Source: Candidatus Coatesbacteria bacterium RBG_13_66_14
Lineage (GTDB): Bacteria > RBG-13-66-14
Assembly (NCBI GenBank): GCA_001774505.1
Contig: MFAF01000087.1
Location: 337-10,048 of the forward strand
Reading direction: 5' to 3'
DNA: 9,712 nt
Shown here: positions 5,654-9,712 of the stretch, piece by piece
Layout of the letters: each line of letters begins with the position of its first letter
Numbering within the stretch: position 1 is the stretch's first letter
Made by a program: the position numbers and the translations under genes
Notes under the pieces: generated by a model
Database searches by the model: none
What the model saw: only the letters and a program-made list of their open reading frames with translations
Told to the model about the DNA's origin: nothing

Positions 5654-7360
5654 ATGGACAACCGCGAAATCGCCTCCGTGATCGAGCGGCTCGGGACGGC
5701 CTCGGAGCTCCTGGGCGAGAACCCGTTCAAGGCCCGCGCCTACCACGGGGCCGCCCGGACGCTTTACGGCCTGGCCGAGCCGGCGGAGAAGCTCCTCGCC
5801 GAGGGGCGTCTCGCCGAACTCCCCGGATTCGGAAAGGCGCTGGTGGAGAAAATCGCTGTGCTCGTCGCCACCGGCCGCCTGCCCCAGCTCGAGGAGCGGC
5901 TGGCGAAACTGCCGCCCGGCCTGTTCGAGATGCTCGAGATAGAGGGGCTCGGCGCGAAACGGGTGAAGCTTCTGTGGGAGACGCTGGGGGTGACCAACCC
6001 CGGCGAGCTGGAGTACGCCTGCCTGGAGAACCGGCTGTTGGAGCTGCCCGGCTTCGGCCCGAAGACGCAGGCCAACGTGCTGGCCGGGATCGGGCGGCTG
6101 AACCGCTACCGGGCGCGGCGGCTGTACCCCGAGGCGCGGGCCCTGGCCGACGGGCTCCGCGAAAAAATCGCCGCCCTACCGGGAGTGGGGCGCTGCGCGG
6201 TCGCGGGGAGCGTCCGGCGCCTGGCCGAGACCGCGGGGGACCTGGACCTCGTGGTCCAAATCGCCGCCGGCGGGGAGGGCGCGTTTGCCGAGGCGCTGCG
6301 CGGCTGCGATTGGGCCGGAGGCCTGCGGGCCGGCGACGGCGGCGGGCTCCGCTTCGATTACCTCGGCACCGAGGCGGACCTGCGACTCGCCGGGGCGGGG
6401 CGCTGGGGGACCGCGCTGGTCCTCGCCACCGGCTCCGCGGCCCACGTGGAAGGCCTCCGGGGGACGGCCCGGGAGAGGGGCCTGGACCTGGACGCCCTGG
6501 AAATCGAAGACGAGGAAGAGGTTTACCGGGCGCTGGGGCTGGATGAAATTCCGCCGGAGCTGCGCGAGGGCCTTGGCGAGATCGGGGCGGCCCGGCGCGG
6601 GGATCTGCCGAAACTCCTCGAAACCGCGGACATCCGCGGCGTGTTCCACGTCCATACCACCGCTTCCGACGGCACGCAGAGCCTGGAGGATCTGGCAAAA
6701 CTCGGCGAGGAGCTGGGCTACGCCTACATCGGCGTCAGCGATCATTCGCGCTCGGCCTTCTACGCCGGGGGGCTCTCCGCCGAGGCGCTCGCCGCGCAGG
6801 TCGAGGACATCGTCCGCTTCAACGAGCGGGGCCGGACGTGCCGCCTCCTGGCCGGGGTGGAGTCCGACGTCCTGGCCGACGGCTCCCTGGACTATCCCGC
6901 AGAGATTCTGGGGCGGCTGGACTTCGTCATCGCCAGCGTCCACTCGGGGCTGCGCATGCCCCGGGAGAAGGCCACCGCGCGCGTCCTGGCGGCGATTGAG
7001 AACCCGTACACCACGATGCTGGGCCACGCCACCGGGCGGCTGCTCCTGGCCCGGGAGGGCTACGAGCTGGACTGGAACCGGGTGCTGGCGGCGCTGGCGG
7101 AGCGCGGCGTCGCCCTGGAGCTGAACACCAGCCCCCACCGCTTCGACGCCGACTGGCGCATCCTTTTGCGGGCGCGGGAGCAGGGCGTCCCGGTGGCGCT
7201 CAACCCCGACGCCCACCGGGCCGGGATGTTCGACACCGTGGCCCTCGGGGTGGGCATCGCCCGCAAGGGCTGGCTCACGAAGTCCGATGTTTTGAACACG
7301 CTGGAGCTGCCGGAGCTGTTGGCCTGGTTGACCGCCCGGAACGGAGAAAGGAACCGGTAA
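5654..7360 (+). CDS. polX: DNA polymerase X family protein with C-terminal PHP domain
   Basis: The 568-residue product has the standard length and order of bacterial PolX. An N-terminal helix-hairpin-helix region has LPGFGKALVEKI (56-67), IEGLGAKRVKLL (from 96) and LPGFG (131-135). The polymerase core has GSVRR (185-189), catalytic Asp196 and Asp198, third Asp242 in TEADLRL, and a TGSAAH nucleotide-site motif (259-264). The PHP domain has a full set of metal ligands: His332, His334, Asp363, His364, Glu403, His430, His458, Asp519 and His521. Bacterial PolX fills short gaps in base excision repair; its PHP domain gives 3'-5' exonuclease and AP-site processing activity. Both active sites look intact. 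No good ribosome site precedes the ATG; it lies two bases after the SGNH stop, so translation is probably coupled. Confidence 0.93.
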   Translation: MDNREIASVIERLGTASELLGENPFKARAYHGAARTLYGLAEPAEKLLAEGRLAELPGFGKALVEKIAVLVATGRLPQLEERLAKLPPGLFEMLEIEGLGAKRVKLLWETLGVTNPGELEYACLENRLLELPGFGPKTQANVLAGIGRLNRYRARRLYPEARALADGLREKIAALPGVGRCAVAGSVRRLAETAGDLDLVVQIAAGGEGAFAEALRGCDWAGGLRAGDGGGLRFDYLGTEADLRLAGAGRWGTALVLATGSAAHVEGLRGTARERGLDLDALEIEDEEEVYRALGLDEIPPELREGLGEIGAARRGDLPKLLETADIRGVFHVHTTASDGTQSLEDLAKLGEELGYAYIGVSDHSRSAFYAGGLSAEALAAQVEDIVRFNERGRTCRLLAGVESDVLADGSLDYPAEILGRLDFVIASVHSGLRMPREKATARVLAAIENPYTTMLGHATGRLLLAREGYELDWNRVLAALAERGVALELNTSPHRFDADWRILLRAREQGVPVALNPDAHRAGMFDTVALGVGIARKGWLTKSDVLNTLELPELLAWLTARNGERNR

Positions 7361-7362
7361 GT

Positions 7363-8103
7363 ATGGACGGGAACGAGTGGCAGAAATACTTCGACGCCAA
7401 CGCCGCCGCCTACCACCGCGAGCCGTTCACCGCAAACACCCTTGCCGAGGTGGAGTTCATCGTCGCCGAGCTGGGCCTCGCGCCGCCGATGCGCGTCCTG
7501 GACGTGGGCTGCGGCACCGGGCGTCACGCGGTGGAGCTGGCCCGGCGGGGGTTGCGGGTGACGGGGGTGGACATCTCCGCCGGGATGCTGGCCGAGGCCC
7601 GGCGCGCGGCCGCGGAGGCCGGCGTGGAGCTCGACTTGGTCCGGATGGACGTCGCCCGCGGGCTGCCCCCGGGGCCCTTCGACGCCGTCATCTCCATCTG
7701 CGAGGGCGCCTTCGGGCTTCTCTCCTCCGCCGACGATCCCCTAGAGCACGGGGCGGCGCTCCTGGGGCGGATGGCCGCGGCGCTCGTCCCCGGCGGGAGG
7801 CTCCTGGCGAACGCCCTCAGCGCCCTGCGCTACATCCGCGGGGTCGGCACGGACGAGGTCGCCGCCGGGCGCTACGACCCGGCCGCCCTGGTGCAGACGT
7901 TCGACCTCGAGGTGGAGGGCGGCGGGTCCGTGCGGCTCCTGGAGCGCAGCTACACGGCGCCGGAGCTCCACCTCCTCGCCCGCCGGGCGGGGCTGGAGGT
8001 GCTCGGCGTCTGGGGCGGCACCGCGGGGGCGTGGAACCGCCTCCCCGTCACCTGCGAAGACTACGAGCTGATGCTCTCGGCCCGTCGGCCGGCCGCAGAC
8101 TGA
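7363..8103 (+). CDS. Class I SAM-dependent methyltransferase, substrate unknown
   Basis: The 246-residue product is a Rossmann-fold methyltransferase. Motif I is VLDVGCGTGRH (45-55), the ribose-binding acidic residue is Asp70 in GVDIS, and a later acidic segment (MDVARGL) and FDAVISI give motifs II and III. The C-terminal third has an added beta-rich segment ending in YELMLSARR, as in small-molecule methyltransferases of the UbiE/Methyltransf_11/25 type. No NPPY or similar nucleic-acid target motif is visible, so the substrate is more likely small than DNA; this is inference. AAAGG at 7347-7351 or GGAG at 7343-7346 serves as the ribosome site. It starts two bases after polX ends, so the two are co-transcribed. 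Confidence 0.85.
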   Translation: MDGNEWQKYFDANAAAYHREPFTANTLAEVEFIVAELGLAPPMRVLDVGCGTGRHAVELARRGLRVTGVDISAGMLAEARRAAAEAGVELDLVRMDVARGLPPGPFDAVISICEGAFGLLSSADDPLEHGAALLGRMAAALVPGGRLLANALSALRYIRGVGTDEVAAGRYDPAALVQTFDLEVEGGGSVRLLERSYTAPELHLLARRAGLEVLGVWGGTAGAWNRLPVTCEDYELMLSARRPAAD

Positions 8104-8132
8104 CCATTACGTACTATCTCATGGAGGGGATC

Positions 8133-8405
8133 GTGCTCAGACCGATGAAGGTGGAGGTTTTGCGGGAGCTGGTAAAAATTCCCGGCGTGGGCCCCCGGAC
8201 GGCCTCGGATCTTTACGATTTGGGAATCCGCTCCGTGTTCGACCTCACGCGCCGCGCCCCCGAGGAGCTTTTTGAAAAGCTGTGCAAGCTGCGGGGGAGG
8301 CCGGTTGACCGGTGCGCGCTCTACATCCTCCGCGCCGCGCGGCGCTACGCCGAGAAGCCGGACACCGATCCCGAAAAGCTGAAGTGGTGGTTCTTCAAGG
8401 ATTGA
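8133..8405 (+). CDS. Small helix-hairpin-helix protein, Cdd1/"pathogenicity locus" type
   Basis: The 90-residue product has a helix-hairpin-helix with IPGVG at 16-20, a second helical repeat (DLGIRSVFDL), then LFEKLCKLRG with Cys51, the VDRCALYILRAARRYA segment with Cys61, and a WWFF end (85-88). This order, including the D-x-C and the terminal Trp pair, fits the Cdd1 family (Pfam 'Pathogenicity locus'), small proteins sometimes labelled mitomycin-resistance proteins whose biochemistry is unknown; helix-hairpin-helix domains usually bind DNA without sequence specificity. I chose GTG 8133 because GGAGG (8123-8127) precedes it by five bases; ATG 8121 has no ribosome site and ATG 8145 is too far away. 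It lies 29 bases after the methyltransferase and probably ends the operon. Confidence 0.75.
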   Translation: MLRPMKVEVLRELVKIPGVGPRTASDLYDLGIRSVFDLTRRAPEELFEKLCKLRGRPVDRCALYILRAARRYAEKPDTDPEKLKWWFFKD

Positions 8406-8450
8406 CGGCCCGCCCGCGTGGGAGCGTCCGCGTTTTGCGGTTTGCGATGA

Positions 8451-8519
8451 CGTAGGGGCGGGTCTTTAGACCCGCCCACGGGCGACCGCAGAGGACTCGT
8501 CCTACGGGTCGCCCCTACG
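8451..8519. repeat. REPIN-like composite with nested hairpins (R5)
   Basis: CGTAGGGGCG (8451-8460) and CGCCCCTACG (8510-8519) are perfect terminal inverted repeats, so GTAG again faces outward at both ends (67 bases from G8452 to C8518). The left arm is a hairpin, GGGCGGGTCT/AGACCCGCCC (8456-8465 with 8468-8477). The right arm pairs GGGCGACC with GGTCGCCC (8480-8487 with 8507-8514) and holds a small AGGAC/GTCCT hairpin (8492-8503). TGCGATGAC before it (8443-8451) is shared with R1. Confidence 0.75.
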
Positions 8520-8542
8520 GAGGAAATCTGGCGGCTCGAAAT

Positions 8543-8570
8543 GTAGGGCGGGGATTTTAATGCCCGCCGC
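8543..8570. repeat. Single REP-like hairpin R6
   Basis: GTAGGG at 8543-8548 heads a hairpin in which GGCGGG (8547-8552) pairs with CCCGCC (8563-8568), with a G-G mismatch and a short ATT/AAT inner stem. It has the same GTAG-plus-hairpin design as the other units. Confidence 0.65.
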
Positions 8571-8595
8571 TTAAAGTCTGCAAAGAAACACCCCC

Positions 8596-8619
8596 GGGGG
8601 TTGACAGCCCCCTTTTTTT
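8596..8619 (+). terminator. Probable intrinsic terminator of the SGNH-polX operon
   Basis: GGGGG (8596-8600) and CCCCC (8608-8612) form a stem around a seven-base loop, followed by TTTTTTT (8613-8619). The stem is short but all G-C. The loop spells TTGACAG and so contains a perfect -35 hexamer. CCCCC at 8591-8595 could instead pair with GGGGG, giving an alternative fold. Confidence 0.6.
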
Positions 8620-8629
8620 GGACTAGCTT
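8601..8629 (+). promoter_or_regulatory. Possible promoter for the small membrane protein and secreted protein genes
   Basis: TTGACA at 8601-8606 is a consensus -35. At 17 bases lies TAGCTT (8624-8629), a poor -10 (three of six). It sits in the loop and tail of the terminator just described, so the two calls compete or overlap in function. A TSS near 8636 would leave a 35-base leader. Confidence 0.35.
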
Positions 8630-8670
8630 ATTTGGTGGCCTTGTAAAGGTTACACTCACGGAGGTAAAAA

Positions 8671-8791
8671 ATGCGAAAGTCCTTGATTCTTGGGGGGGGG
8701 GGGGATAATCCTCCTCTTCGGCGGGCTCGTCGCCTGTATCGTGACGTTTACATGGAAGAAGAAGATGAGTAACCCGGCGCGGGTTGCTTAG
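8671..8791 (+). pseudogene. Small membrane/lipoprotein gene, frameshifted by a run of 13 G
   Basis: ATG 8671 follows GGAGG (8660-8664) at a good distance. As written, the frame runs through 13 G (8692-8704) and ends at TAA 8772, giving a charged, unprotein-like 33-residue tail. With one G fewer, the frame continues to TAG 8789-8791 and gives 39 residues that make sense: basic start MRKSLIL, four Gly, hydrophobic IILLFGGLVAC, then IVTFTW and a KKK stop-transfer. LVAC is a perfect lipobox, so the product is either a tiny lipoprotein cut before Cys22 or a single-pass membrane peptide. I infer that the second frame is the real coding sequence and that the tract is either a phase-variable switch or a homopolymer read error. 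It lies 20 bases before the secreted protein gene and may be co-transcribed with it. Confidence 0.55.
8692..8704 (+). repeat. Homopolymer of 13 G inside a short coding sequence
   Basis: This is the longest homopolymer I see in the window. It lies eight codons after a well-placed ATG. Such tracts slip readily in replication, transcription and sequencing. Confidence 0.95.
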
Positions 8792-8797
8792 TTTTTT
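8771..8797 (+). terminator. Weak terminator-like hairpin overlapping the small gene's stop
   Basis: AACCCG (8771-8776) pairs with CGGGTT (8780-8785) around a three-base GCG loop; TTTTTT follows at 8792-8797. Six bases separate stem and T-run, more than usual, so termination would be partial. It would reduce read-through from the small gene into the secreted protein gene. Confidence 0.35.
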
Positions 8798-8811
8798 AAG
8801 GAGGAAAAGGG

Positions 8812-9712
8812 ATGAAAACGCTGGGATTGCTCGCCGTCATAGCCGTTACGGCGACTTTAGCAGGCAACGCTGTATCCGTTGATACGGTCGAGCCGCCCAC
8901 GGAGTACAATGCCCATTGGCAGTGGATTCATGACGGCCTCGTCGCCTGCGTCCGGGACGGCCTGGACGTCTACGGCTCCAACGACTACGCCTATATGGGC
9001 TACATTGGCACACCCATCAACATCCACGGCTACGACGGCGTCGTGATTTGGATCAATTACATGCAGGAAACCGCCGACGAGGGCGACTACTGCACGTTCT
9101 ACGCCTACGACCCGGACTTCGAGCGCGTCCTTGAATACAAATTCGAGGACGGAGATAGACAAATTCACCTCATGCTCGACGGCCTGTACGGGATACGGGA
9201 CCTGGAGTTCGGATTCAAGTGGGTCTCCGACGAAACCGGCGTGGACGAGGGTTTCCGCCTGTATTACATCGAGATGTACGGCTGCGTGTGGGGCGAGGGC
9301 GAGTACACAGAGGTCTTCACCTGGGACTCCTCCGACGTGACCGGCCACCAGACCCTGGACGTGACCGACATGAGTTACAGCATCATGGGTTGCCTGGCCT
9401 TCGAGTACGGCACCGACCTGGACGCCCAGGGCTGGTGGGCGATTGACAACGTGGAGCTCACGGCCGGCGGAGTCAGCATCCTGCCTCTGCAGAACGGCGG
9501 CTACGGCGTGGAGACCTTCGAGAACGGCGGCTGGTATCAGGACCGGCACGGCCTCTCCGGCGAGTGGGAAACGGGCACCGACCACAACACCGGCGATATG
9601 TCCGGCGACAACTGGCAGTGCGACTCCGCCGCGCATCCCGGATGGCGGTACGAAGCCGAGACCTTCACGCCCTGGGTCGCGGGCGGCGGCGACCGGACGT
9701 TCACCCTCGAGT
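8812..9712 (+). CDS. Secreted protein of tandem beta-sandwich domains, N-terminal part (runs off window)
   Basis: ATG 8812 follows a strong AAGGAGG (8798-8804) with a seven-base gap and opens a frame with no stop to the window's end (300 residues plus one base). Residues 1-20 are a Sec signal peptide (MKTLGLLAVIAVTATLAGNA), with a signal peptidase I site likely at or near Ala20. Residues 25-218 look like one beta-rich module ending in WWAIDNVELTAGG, the closing strand typical of MAM and choice-of-anchor-J jelly-roll domains. At 234 VETFENGGW opens a second module of the cleaved-adhesin/choice-of-anchor-J kind. The protein is rich in Asp, Gly, Tyr and Trp, as in exported adhesins or enzyme-attached binding modules. 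No catalytic motif is seen in the visible part; a protease or sorting domain could lie downstream. It uses ATA, TTA and AGA more than its neighbours, especially near the start. Confidence 0.8.
   Translation, partial: MKTLGLLAVIAVTATLAGNAVSVDTVEPPTEYNAHWQWIHDGLVACVRDGLDVYGSNDYAYMGYIGTPINIHGYDGVVIWINYMQETADEGDYCTFYAYDPDFERVLEYKFEDGDRQIHLMLDGLYGIRDLEFGFKWVSDETGVDEGFRLYYIEMYGCVWGEGEYTEVFTWDSSDVTGHQTLDVTDMSYSIMGCLAFEYGTDLDAQGWWAIDNVELTAGGVSILPLQNGGYGVETFENGGWYQDRHGLSGEWETGTDHNTGDMSGDNWQCDSAAHPGWRYEAETFTPWVAGGGDRTFTLE

Noticed and set aside
6176..7216. A 346-residue open frame on the minus strand opposite polX
   Set aside because: PolX and PHP active-site residues are complete on the plus strand; the antisense frame has no motif or ribosome site.
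8671..8772. The 33-residue frame as written through 13 G as a real protein
   Set aside because: Past the Gly run it gives an Arg/Pro then Glu/Asp tail with no structure, while the alternative frame gives a hydrophobic segment with lipobox and positive tail.
8857..9636. A 259-residue open frame on the minus strand at the right end
   Set aside because: The Val/His/Ala-rich product mirrors the GAC/GTC codons of the secreted protein on the plus strand, which has a signal peptide, strong ribosome site and domain-like ends.

Overview
The window is very GC-rich bacterial DNA (about two-thirds G+C or more by eye), densely coded, with every supportable gene on the + strand. lpxB followed by msbA means a diderm that makes lipid A. 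The REP-littered gaps, acidic lipoproteins and secreted beta-sandwich proteins resemble uncultured GC-rich candidate-phylum genomes (Coatesbacteria is my guess). That placement is inference and weak.

Layout. (1) 1-2299: the 3' half of lpxB, overlapping msbA by 8 bases; together they make and flip lipid A precursors. (2) 2300-3104: a perfect 20-base palindrome, an extended -10 promoter, and a DnaC/IstB-type AAA+ ATPase with a Cys4 N-terminal motif, best started at a TTG. (3) 3105-3822: a good sigma70-type promoter, an acidic lipoprotein with a (Gly-Asp)6 linker, and a strong terminator. (4) 3823-4184: a gene-free gap with a second copy of that terminator and a cluster of GTAG-headed palindromes (REP elements), two of them joined tail to tail as a REPIN-like composite. 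(5) 4185-8405: a tight four-gene operon: large cytoplasmic SGNH hydrolase, PolX DNA polymerase with PHP nuclease domain, class I methyltransferase, and a small Cdd1-type helix-hairpin-helix protein. (6) 8406-8670: a second REPIN-like composite, a single REP and a terminator. (7) 8671-8791: a small membrane or lipoprotein gene whose frame is broken by a run of 13 G. (8) 8812-end: the N-terminal 300 residues of a secreted protein of tandem beta-sandwich domains, still open at the window edge.

The points most worth following are the poly-G tract (phase-variable switch or homopolymer error), the two REPIN-like composites of 67-68 bases, which imply a RAYT transposase elsewhere in the genome, and the uncharacterised grouping of SGNH hydrolase, PolX, methyltransferase and Cdd1. 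I see no CRISPR array, tRNA, rRNA or insertion sequence with a transposase gene. The long minus-strand reading frames are shadows produced by high GC.
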